Assembly: GCA_040752275.1 (NCBI GenBank)
Contig: JBFMFH010000038.1
Span: 1-22,191 of the forward strand
Direction: 5' to 3'
Source of the DNA: JBFMFH01 sp040752275
GTDB taxonomy: Bacteria; Acidobacteriota; Vicinamibacteria; Vicinamibacterales; JAKQTR01
DNA length: 22,191 bases
Shown: positions 16,894 to 22,191 of the stretch, piece after piece
Numbering within the stretch: position 1 is the first letter of the stretch
Layout: each line of letters begins with the position of its first letter
Made by a program: the position numbers and the translations under genes
The notes under the pieces: generated by a model
The model's input: the letters and a program-made list of their open reading frames with translations, nothing else
Told to the model about the DNA's origin: nothing
Databases searched by the model: none

Positions 16894-17289
16894 ATGCGTT
16901 CCATCACGCTCGCGGCAGCAGTCGTGGTTGCGGCTGTTGCCTGTGTTTCGTGCGGCGGTGCATCGACGCCGGTATCGCCAACCGTGACGGCGCAGCCAGC
17001 CGTCGCGGCCGACAATGGGACGCCGCCAGCCGGCACGCCGGTGACCGGCGCGCAGGCGGCGGCGCCCATCGGCCTCACCGGCGTCGTTCGCGGTCTGAAC
17101 GTCGGCAGGGGGATCTTCTCCCTCGTCAGCCGCGCCGGCACGCGGACGATCCTGACTGACAGCGATACCCAGGTATGGAACAAGGGCACCCGGGTCCGTC
17201 TCTCGTCGCTGCGAGACGGCCAGTCGGTCTCGATCCGCGGCTACGACCACCAGCGCTACGTCCTCGCGCGGACGATCGGCGTCAACTGA
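16894..17289 (+). CDS. Small lipoprotein with DUF5666-like domain
   Basis: This 131-aa protein starts with a signal peptide (MRSITLAAAVVVAAVACVSC) in which VSC is a lipobox and C20 the likely lipidated residue. A threonine/proline/alanine linker follows to about residue 58. The C-terminal part has the pattern GVVRGLNVGRGIFSLVSRAG ... TQVW ... LRDGQSVSIRGY, an OB-fold-like DUF5666 type domain common in Acidobacteria. It should sit in the periplasm anchored to a membrane. AGGAGG 5 nt before the ATG at 16894 fixes the start and rules out the upstream in-frame extension. Function is unknown. A hairpin-rich region follows the stop. Confidence 0.82.
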   Translation: MRSITLAAAVVVAAVACVSCGGASTPVSPTVTAQPAVAADNGTPPAGTPVTGAQAAAPIGLTGVVRGLNVGRGIFSLVSRAGTRTILTDSDTQVWNKGTRVRLSSLRDGQSVSIRGYDHQRYVLARTIGVN

Positions 17290-17310
17290 CGTCGGGGCGC
17301 TTCGCGTCAC

Positions 17311-17376
17311 GGCCACTCCTTTCGTGGCCTGCGGGCTTCAACCCGAGGCGTCCGGCGACCTCCGCGGGTTGAGCCC
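17311..17376. repeat. Two palindromes downstream of the lipoprotein gene
   Basis: GGCCAC (17311-17316) and GTGGCC (17324-17329) form a tight hairpin. GGGCTTCAACCCG (17333-17345) pairs with CGGGTTGAGCCC (17365-17376) with one bulged base, and inner AGG/CCT add to the stem. They may terminate the lipoprotein transcript; no T-tract is present, and the second looks REP-like. Confidence 0.6.
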
Positions 17377-17498
17377 GGCGCCGACTCCGGCACGCGCAAC
17401 CCCAACGTGTGGGCGTCTATTGGGCCACCGGGAAGACCACTTGGCTGCGCCAGCGTGTGCCCGGTGATGCCTTATGGCTCGACCTGCCGTCTGGAGCC

Positions 17499-17528
17499 TT
17501 GACTATTTGCTTAGCGCTAAGCTAATAT
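17499..17528 (+). promoter_or_regulatory. Promoter with palindromic operator for the toxin-antitoxin-like pair
   Basis: TTGACT (17499-17504) and TAATAT (17523-17528) are spaced by 18 nt. The spacer contains a perfect 14-bp palindrome GCTTAGCGCTAAGC (17509-17522). Such a site between -35 and -10 is the typical place for an autorepressor to bind. Transcription would start at about the ATG at 17534, so the first gene is probably leaderless. Confidence 0.72.
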
Positions 17529-17533
17529 CAGGT

Positions 17534-17797
17534 ATGACGATCACGGAGAGCGCCAAGTCGTTGGGCAGGCGCGGCGGACTCACGCGAGCGCAACGGCTGT
17601 CACCCCGGCGCCGTGTCGAGATCGCCCGGATCGGAGCCAGGGCGCGCAAGGTCTCATTGCGTCTCGCTGAGGCCATTCGGACCAACTTCGACTACGTGAA
17701 CGCGATCCACCAACTCCGCCCTCCCCCACAGGTCCGCTCGGAGTCTTCGTGCCGTGAACGCCTTCCTGGCGTCTATGGGCAGGAAACCAGGACGTAG
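17534..17797 (+). CDS. Small basic protein, probable antitoxin partner of the nucleotidyltransferase
   Basis: This 87-aa protein has the run SLGRRGGLTRAQRLSPRRRVEIARIGARAR, which matches a short basic motif often found in genes just before AbiEii/DUF6036-type nucleotidyltransferases. The remainder is not recognised. The start at 17534 sits 5 nt after a TAATAT box and behind a 14-bp palindrome, so the product may bind that site and repress its own operon. The last 44 nt overlap the nucleotidyltransferase gene in another frame, pointing to coupled translation. The last 20 residues are low in structure and may be shaped by the overlap. Antitoxin function is inference from gene order and motif. 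Confidence 0.72.
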   Translation: MTITESAKSLGRRGGLTRAQRLSPRRRVEIARIGARARKVSLRLAEAIRTNFDYVNAIHQLRPPPQVRSESSCRERLPGVYGQETRT

Positions 17798-18341
17798 GAC
17801 CGGTCGCCGGCAGACGGACTTCACCGCGGCAGTTGGCGAACTGCTGAACGACCTTGCTCCATTCGGGTATGAACCCACGCTGGTCGGGGGCATGGCCCTC
17901 GTCACCCTCGGATCGACCCGCGTTACGAGAGACTTCGACTTCCTGGTCGTGGCGGAGGCACGAGCGCAGAACGCCCTGGTCCAGGTCTTCTATCGGCACG
18001 GTTTCGAGCTGGTCTCCAGAACGGACGAGCACGGGAACGTCATCCGGACACTCGACAGCAGGGAGGTCGCCGGCGCGCGGCTCCGGATCGACCGGCCCAG
18101 CGCCGCCTACTTCTTCAATCGGGCTCTCGGCCTGCGAGTCGACCTGCTGTTCGATTTCCCGATTCAGGCACGCGAGGTGCGCCGCCGATCGACGCGCACG
18201 AGGATTCAGTCGTATGCATTTCACATCGCCAGCCGGGGCGACCTCATCCTCATGAAGGAGATAGCGGCAAGGGACCGGCGGAACCCTGCCGACCTGCAGG
18301 ATCTCGAATTCCTGAAGAGGACCGGCCGGGCGAGCTCATAA
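17754..18341 (+). CDS. AbiEii-like nucleotidyltransferase (probable toxin)
   Basis: This 195-aa protein has the hallmarks of a DUF6036/AbiEii-type nucleotidyltransferase: GGMAL at 45-49, RVTRDFDFLV with D60 and D62 as metal ligands, a third acidic site in VDLLFDFP, and a C-terminal helix ILMKEIAARDRRNPADLQDLEFL that resembles the K..A..R..D..D motif of the family. Related proteins act as toxins that transfer nucleotides to tRNA or other targets. The GTG at 17754 is chosen for overlap with the upstream gene and a GGAG about 10 nt before it; ATG at 17775 is the alternative. The gene ends 11 nt from the stop of a truncated convergent DUF4160 gene. Confidence 0.82.
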   Translation: MNAFLASMGRKPGRRTGRRQTDFTAAVGELLNDLAPFGYEPTLVGGMALVTLGSTRVTRDFDFLVVAEARAQNALVQVFYRHGFELVSRTDEHGNVIRTLDSREVAGARLRIDRPSAAYFFNRALGLRVDLLFDFPIQAREVRRRSTRTRIQSYAFHIASRGDLILMKEIAARDRRNPADLQDLEFLKRTGRASS

Positions 18342-18352
18342 GGAAGCCGTCG

Positions 18353-18511
18353 TCAACGCCTGGCGCTGCGGTTGGCGGCGAGCTCCACGGCCGGGTCGAG
18401 GCAGAACTTCGCCTCGCCCTCGGCGTGCTGGACGTGCCCATGCGCCCGCCGTTCCTCGCGCGAGAAGAAGTAGAACCGGAATCCTCGGATTCGAAGCACG
18501 GTCGGGCTCAC
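18353..18511 (-). pseudogene. 3'-truncated DUF4160 gene
   Basis: The 52-residue frame from GTG at 18511 matches the start of DUF4160 proteins: PTVLRIRGFRFYFFSREE, then HGHVQHAEGEAKFCLDPAVELAANR. The family usually runs to about 80-90 aa with a helix after this point, but here a TGA stops it at 18353 and no other frame continues the domain. AGGGGG lies just before the GTG. DUF4160 genes are often next to a DUF2442 gene in toxin-antitoxin-like pairs; none is seen. The 3' part was probably lost when the nucleotidyltransferase module came to lie against it. Confidence 0.68.
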
Positions 18512-18668
18512 CCCCTCAGCACAAGCCCAAACGGCTGCGGCCGGTTCCTCGGAACGGGGCGATAGGGTTGGGATCACGAGGCCCGAGTCTTGGGGGGCAC
18601 GCGTTAGCCTGCACCACCGCGACCGCCGCATGGCCGTGCGCGGCGGAGCAGGTCGTCGTGAGGACCGG
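18512..18668. other. Intergenic region
   Basis: No gene, tRNA-like fold or promoter could be supported in this 157-nt stretch between the end of the HExxH-protein gene and the DUF4160 remnant. Confidence 0.4.
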
Positions 18669-19313
18669 TCAGCGCCGGCCCTTCCCGGCTCGGATCGCGC
18701 CCGACTCCATCACCTCATACTGCACGCGGCTCGTCACCTGGGCGGCTGCGCGCGTGCAGTAGACGCCCTCGTAGTCCTGATACCCGTTCCTTTCGTAGTA
18801 GCGCTGGAGAGACTTGACGCAGATCACTTCCGGCGCTCCGGCGATCTCAACCGCATGCTGGAGTTCGTGTCCGAGCGCCGGGATGCTCCGACTGGTCGCG
18901 TCCGACTCGTTGACGGTGATCCACACGAAACGGCAGGTGCGCGACGCGCTCAGGATGCGCAGCCGGCCGGGGACCTTGAGCGGCGCGGTCTCGACGTAGA
19001 CGACGACGTTGCTCCTTGCGAGGGTCTCGACCAGGCGCCTCACGGTGGCCGAACGGGCGGCGCCCTGCTCCAGGAGGTCGGCAGCCTTTGGGGTCACTCC
19101 TCGAACTCGGGAGGCGTGGGTCCCGCTCTGGAGCGAAGCGGCCATGACGCCGCCCGGCTGCCGGGCTGAGTCGGGGCCAGCCGGATCGACCTGCACCGGT
19201 TGAGCGGAGCTCACCGTCTGGAACAGAACCAGTAATGCCCAAGGCAGAGCGGAGGTGAAAGACCGCAGCCGGGTCCGGTTTGTGGTGCGGCAATCTGAAC
19301 GTTGTTCGGCCAT
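18669..19313 (-). CDS. Secreted protein with HExxH motif (putative metallopeptidase-like)
   Basis: This 214-aa protein has a basic N-terminus and hydrophobic stretch (LPWALLVLFQTVSSAQP, residues 23-39) that looks like a signal peptide with cleavage near SSA-QP. The middle holds VVVYVETAPLKVPGRLRIL and TCRFVWITVN, and then ALGHELQHAVEIAGA with HELQH at 149-153, a zinc-binding HExxH motif. No third ligand motif is obvious. It does not match a named peptidase family that I recognise; similar stand-alone proteins occur in Acidobacteria. The ATG at 19313 is the only good start, but there is no Shine-Dalgarno site. It points away from the truncated sigma gene, whose lost 5' half should have been where this gene begins. 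Confidence 0.7.
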   Translation of the reverse strand: MAEQRSDCRTTNRTRLRSFTSALPWALLVLFQTVSSAQPVQVDPAGPDSARQPGGVMAASLQSGTHASRVRGVTPKAADLLEQGAARSATVRRLVETLARSNVVVYVETAPLKVPGRLRILSASRTCRFVWITVNESDATSRSIPALGHELQHAVEIAGAPEVICVKSLQRYYERNGYQDYEGVYCTRAAAQVTSRVQYEVMESGAIRAGKGRR

Positions 19314-19360
19314 GGCGCCCCCTTTTCGGCTTGGCCAGCGGCTGGGTCTCGGCCGCCGTC

Positions 19361-19864
19361 ACTGCTCAAGAGGCCTACCTCCGGCTCGTGGACGCCCGGG
19401 GCGTGTCGTGGCAGAACCGATCCCACTTCTTTGCGCTCTGCGCGCAAGCCATGCGGCGCATCCTGGTCGATGCGGCCCGCGCCCGGGGTGCCGCCAAGCG
19501 AGGGGCCGGAGGGGCAGTCGTTCCCCTCGCGGACTGGCTGGCCACCACGCCGGCGCCGGACGTGGACCTGATCGCCCTCGACGAAGCGCTCACCCAACTG
19601 TCCGAGATCGATGCGCGGAAGGGCCGCGTCGTGGAGCTGCGCTATTTCGGCGGCTTGAGCGTCGAGGAGACGGCGGAAGCCCTGCGGATCTCGGTCCCCA
19701 CGGTCATGCGCGATTGGGGCGCGGCGAAGCTGTGGCTCATGAGGGCGCTGCGGCACGCCGGGGAGGGACGTGTGGGTGCGGAGAAGGACACGCCGGGGGC
19801 CGGACCCGCGCGGGCTGGTTCGGCAGGCCCGGAGCAGAGGACAGGGAGCCGTCATGGACGCTGA
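19361..19864 (+). pseudogene. 5'-truncated ECF sigma factor (TIGR02999/PF07638 type)
   Basis: From about 19361 the sequence is clear: TAQEAYLRLVDARGVSWQNRSHFF, then AMRRILVDAARARGAAKRG, DVDLIALDEALTQLSEIDARKGRVVELRYFGGLSVEETAEALRIS, which is the second part of region 2 and all of region 4 of this sigma family. The roughly 60-70 residues that should come before (most of region 2) are absent, and the upstream frame has no similarity or usable ATG. The 3' end overlaps the start of the kinase gene, the usual sigma-kinase arrangement. A TTG at 19280 would give an open frame of 194 codons, but the product would lack core-polymerase binding residues. I regard it as a broken gene. Confidence 0.78.
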
Positions 19865-21329
19865 ACGCTGGCAGCGGGTGGACGCGATCCTTCAGGCGGC
19901 GCTGGCCCGCCAGGTGGAGGAGCGGACAGCGTACTTGGACGCGACGTGCGCAGGGGATGCGGCCCTACGGCGAGAGGTGGAGTCGGTGCTCGCGGCGCAG
20001 GCGGAGGCAGGCGAGTTCCTGGAGACCCCGGCGTGGCAGCCCGCCGAGTTCACCTTCACGTCGGGGACGCGTCTGGGTCCGTACCAGATCGAGTCCACGG
20101 CCGGCGCGGGTGGGATGGGAGAGGTCTACAAAGCTCGCGACACGCGTCTGAACCGGATCGTGGCCATCAAGGTGCTGCCACCGGAGTTGGCCAGCGATCC
20201 GGACCGCCGCCGCCGCTTCGAGCACGAAGCGCAGGCCGTCGCGGCCCTGAAGCATCCGCACATCTGCCCGCTGCACGACATTGGCGACGCCGTGCCCGCG
20301 TATCCCGACTCTCCCTTGCCTCGACGAAGCCGCGCGGCAGCGCGCTCGGCGGAGTCGGGCGGTCCTGTCCACGTCAGTTACTTGGTGATGGAGCACCTCG
20401 ACGGCCAGACGCTGGCCGCGCGACTGAAGAAGGGGCCGCTGCCCGTCGCGCACGTGCTCGACCTTGGCGCGCAGATGGCCGACGCGCTGAGCGCCGCGCA
20501 CAAGGCGAGCATTGTCCATCGCGATCTCAAGCCCGCCAACGTGATGCTGACGAAGGCGCCGGCGGGGGCGAACGGGCCGAGCGGGCTTCACGCGACACTG
20601 CTGGATTTCGGCCTGGCGAAGCTGCGGCCCGCCCGGACGCCGGGCGAGGCCGACTCGGCCGGCGGGGATCCGTCGTCGGTCACGACGCCGGGGATGCTGC
20701 TCGGGACGGTGCCGTACATGGCGCCGGAGCAGGTGGCGGGGAGAGACACGGACGCGCGGACGGACATCTGGGCGTTGGGTGCCGTGCTGTACGAGATGCT
20801 GACCGGAGCGCGCGCGTTCGATGGCGACACTCCCACGAAGGTGGCGGCGGCGATCCTCGAGCACGAGCCGGAGCCGCTGGCGACACTCCACCCACAGACA
20901 CCCCCAGGGCTCGCGCGCCTCATCACGAAGTGCTTGGCGAAAGACCCGGACGCCCGTGGCTTCGGACATGCGCGTGTCGAGCAGAATCCTCACCGTTCGA
21001 ACTCGTCCAGGAGGTCGGCGGGAAGGGGTGCATCGAAGTCGGGAGCGATCCACCCGCGCCCGGCATCGACCCCCAGCACTCGGACCCCGGCGTCGGGGAG
21101 CCGCCGACTGCCGCGCCGGCGCGAGACGGACGTGCTGCTGTCGGTGGCGAGCATCTGGGAGATCGCGATCAGGCACGGTCTCGGCAGGCTCCGTCTGCCC
21201 GAGCCAATCGAGCGTTGGGTGCCGAGCCGCATACAGATCGCCCAGACGTCCGTGCTTCCCATCGACGGCCCCACGCACTGCGCGTGGCCGGCCTTCCGCC
21301 CCTGCACCGCGATCCGTTCGATCGGATGA
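19854..21329 (+). CDS. Ser/Thr protein kinase truncated after the catalytic domain, with an aberrant tail
   Basis: Residues 1-70 match the N-terminal helix region common in acidobacterial kinases (MDAERWQRVDAILQAALAR). The catalytic domain has GAGGMGEVY at 84-92, K106 in VAIK, E125, HRDLKPANV at 222-230, DFG at 251-253, PYMAPEQV and DIWALG, so all catalytic residues are present. A 25-residue insert lies near 146-171. Homology ends at DPDAR (residue 368, base 20957), the subdomain XI arginine. The membrane segment and C-terminal sensor repeats typical of the family are missing. The remaining 123 codons are fused from unrelated toxin-antitoxin debris. GGGAG lies 5 nt before the ATG. The kinase domain may still work as a soluble protein. 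Confidence 0.85.
   Translation: MDAERWQRVDAILQAALARQVEERTAYLDATCAGDAALRREVESVLAAQAEAGEFLETPAWQPAEFTFTSGTRLGPYQIESTAGAGGMGEVYKARDTRLNRIVAIKVLPPELASDPDRRRRFEHEAQAVAALKHPHICPLHDIGDAVPAYPDSPLPRRSRAAARSAESGGPVHVSYLVMEHLDGQTLAARLKKGPLPVAHVLDLGAQMADALSAAHKASIVHRDLKPANVMLTKAPAGANGPSGLHATLLDFGLAKLRPARTPGEADSAGGDPSSVTTPGMLLGTVPYMAPEQVAGRDTDARTDIWALGAVLYEMLTGARAFDGDTPTKVAAAILEHEPEPLATLHPQTPPGLARLITKCLAKDPDARGFGHARVEQNPHRSNSSRRSAGRGASKSGAIHPRPASTPSTRTPASGSRRLPRRRETDVLLSVASIWEIAIRHGLGRLRLPEPIERWVPSRIQIAQTSVLPIDGPTHCAWPAFRPCTAIRSIG
20970..20993 (-). pseudogene. VapC-like toxin N-terminal fragment
   Basis: The codons from GTG at 20993 read VRILLDT, the usual first residues of PIN-domain VapC toxins, and overlap the antitoxin stop as GTGA (20990-20993), as in intact vapBC operons. 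After the aspartate-threonine the match stops and the sequence runs into the 3' end of the kinase. The fragment is short, so its identity rests on the overlap and on the neighbouring remnants. Confidence 0.6.
20990..21106 (-). pseudogene. Antitoxin C-terminal fragment (Phd/VapB type)
   Basis: The 38 codons ending in TGA at 20990 read GRGWIAPDFDAPLPADLLDEFER at the end, which is the well-known tail of Phd/YefM-type antitoxins that pair with PIN toxins. The N-terminal DNA-binding part is absent. It lies on the minus strand, opposite to the larger VapC fragment that follows, so the module is no longer in its native order. Confidence 0.75.
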
Positions 21330-21418
21330 TCGTCGCGCAGGCGCTCGTCGAGGGTGTGGCCGTGCTCAGCGCGGATGCCGCGCTCGGCGCCTACGGCGTC
21401 GACATCGTGTCGGCGTGA
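21123..21418 (+). pseudogene. VapC PIN-domain toxin, 5'-truncated and frameshifted
   Basis: From 21123 the kinase frame reads DVLLSVASIWEIAIRHGLGRLRLPEPIERWVPSRI, the middle of a VapC PIN domain. Near 21260-21275 the match moves to another frame: HALRVAGLPPLHRDPFDRMIVAQALVEGVAVLSADAALGAYGVDIV, ending at TGA 21416-21418. A loss of one base, perhaps in the GGCCCC run, explains the shift. The first 40 or so residues are absent here; the first seven lie inverted at 20970-20993. The toxin should be inactive. Confidence 0.82.
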
Positions 21419-21816
21419 TGCCTCGAGTCAGCTGACGGCTGTGTGCTGACGGCTCTGCCGGCCTCGGTGCTGCGGCCGTGCTTCAGTCTGCGGCAGGCTC
21501 CAGACCCCTGCACGGAGTGGTTTCGTTCGTCGCTGTGTGGCTGATCAGCCGGCGGCTCGGGACGAGCCGGCTCACTTGCTCTCTGAGGGCCGTGACCCGG
21601 TCATGGGGAAGAGCGGATGTGTCGAGCCTCGCACCGAGGATGGTCGGATTCGATCCACTCGTGCGAGCGCACGGGAGGAGTATAGACCGGAACGCCGGAA
21701 CAGCCGAAGCCCGACTCGGGCGGCGGAACTCGGTGGCAAAGGAGAAGGTGGGGACGGGCAGGTGTCAGACCTCCAGCAACCGCCGGTAGGGTCACGGCAA
21801 GGGCCGTCGGCGACGA
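21419..21816. other. Gene-free region with small repeats and a palindrome
   Basis: This 398-nt region has no supported gene. It contains the direct repeat GCTGACGGCT at 21431-21440 and 21445-21454, a perfect palindrome GGCTGATCAGCC at 21539-21550, and a TATACT box on the minus strand at 21679-21684 with no -35. The words AGGTGTCAGACCT near 21762 are nearly self-complementary. Open frames here (for example 21478-21789) are without family features or ribosome sites. Confidence 0.5.
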
Positions 21817-22191
21817 TCAGCCAGACGCACCAGCGCCGCCGAGACGAGCGTCGATGTGCGTGCGCAAGTCCTTGTGCACGAACACGATCAGGTCGCGCAC
21901 CTCGCGAAACGCCTCCGCGACCTCACGCCTGTCTCCTTCCCTCATCTCGACCAGCGCCGCGTGTCCCTCGGCGACGAGCCTCAGCTGCTGGGCCTGGTGC
22001 TCGGCCAAGACCAGCACCTGGTGCACGGTCTCGGCCAGCGCGCTCTGGCCCACCTTGAGCTCGGCGACGTCGGCCTTGACGGTGACCATATCCGTCTTGA
22101 GCTCGGCGACGTCGGCCTTGACGGTGACCATGTCCGTCTTGAGCTCGGCGACGTCGGCCTTGACGGTGACCATGTCCGTCTTGAGCTCGGC
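21817..22191 (-). CDS. Coiled-coil protein with 14-aa tandem repeats, 5' end outside the window
   Basis: The C-terminal 124 codons of a gene that enters from the right edge. The start of what is visible is made of 14-residue repeats (KADVAELKTDMVTV), two heptads each, so a long regular coiled coil is predicted. After the last repeat (VGQSALAETVHQVLVLAEHQAQQLRLVAEGH) the sequence remains helical, then MREGDRREVAEAFREVRDLIVFVHKDLRTHIDARL. There is no cysteine or membrane segment. Function is unknown; similar repeat proteins are often named only as hypothetical. The stop is TGA at 21817. The repeats continue up to the last base, so the true start and repeat number are not visible. Confidence 0.75.
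   Translation of the reverse strand, partial: AELKTDMVTVKADVAELKTDMVTVKADVAELKTDMVTVKADVAELKVGQSALAETVHQVLVLAEHQAQQLRLVAEGHAALVEMREGDRREVAEAFREVRDLIVFVHKDLRTHIDARLGGAGASG
22054..22191 (-). repeat. 42-bp tandem repeats in the coiled-coil gene
   Basis: The word CTTGAGCTCGGCGAC begins at 22054, 22096, 22138 and 22180, a period of exactly 42 bp with almost no differences between copies. The near identity points to recent expansion and makes copy number likely to vary between strains. The array continues past the right edge. Confidence 0.93.

Noticed and set aside
19965..21278. Open frame of 437 codons antisense to the kinase
   Set aside because: Mostly a shadow of the kinase; only its short VRILLDT piece at 20970-20993 is meaningful and is listed as a VapC fragment.
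21478..21789. 103-codon open frame downstream of the VapC remnant
   Set aside because: No family features, no ribosome site, and arginine/serine-rich composition typical of chance frames.
22054..22191. 42-bp repeats as a CRISPR array
   Set aside because: There are no unique spacers; the repeats are back to back and in a coding frame.

Overview
The window is GC-rich chromosomal DNA of a Gram-negative bacterium (it carries lpxC). Several traits point to Acidobacteriota, probably the Vicinamibacteria side: an ECF sigma/Ser-Thr kinase pair, a DUF5666-like lipoprotein, many short 7-bp tandem repeats and REP-like palindromes. That placement is inference from gene content and style; no rRNA gene is present. 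No tRNA, rRNA, CRISPR array or intact insertion sequence was found.

Bases 1-3922 (minus strand): a three-gene xanthine dehydrogenase-family operon (molybdenum subunit, [2Fe-2S] subunit, FAD subunit) with 4-nt stop/start overlaps. Two subunits carry odd C-terminal tails made of heptamer repeats. A compact divergent promoter region separates it from uvrA (4007-6883, plus). lpxC follows (7101-8000, plus) with a strong terminator, and a radical SAM protein of unusual architecture converges on it (8088-9449, minus). Next, on the minus strand, is a tightly coupled operon of an ECF sigma factor, a STAS anti-sigma antagonist and an unknown 90-aa protein (9642-10893). lysA and a thymidylate kinase lie on the plus strand (11079-13065). 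The minus-strand operon obgE-nadD-rsfS-comF (13147-16094) covers ribosome assembly and silencing, NAD synthesis and a phosphoribosyltransferase-like competence protein. A SLOG-fold gene and a divergent small lipoprotein gene close the ordinary part of the window (16224-17289).

Bases 17290-22191 are accessory and eroded. They hold an intact toxin-antitoxin-like pair (small basic protein plus AbiEii-like nucleotidyltransferase) under a promoter with a perfect palindromic operator. Next come a 3'-truncated DUF4160 gene, a secreted HExxH protein, a 5'-truncated ECF sigma gene and a Ser/Thr kinase cut off just after its catalytic domain. The kinase runs into a VapBC module broken into pieces on opposite strands, with a frameshift in the toxin. 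At the right edge is a coiled-coil gene with 42-bp tandem repeats that continues beyond the window.

The most interesting items are the sigma-STAS-90 aa operon, the permuted SPASM/radical SAM/beta-sandwich protein with a non-canonical cysteine spacing, the rearranged VapBC module fused to a kinase, and the heptamer repeats that became coding sequence at the ends of three conserved enzymes. Several genes without a Shine-Dalgarno site have a TANNNT box 5-9 nt before the start codon, which suggests leaderless transcripts.
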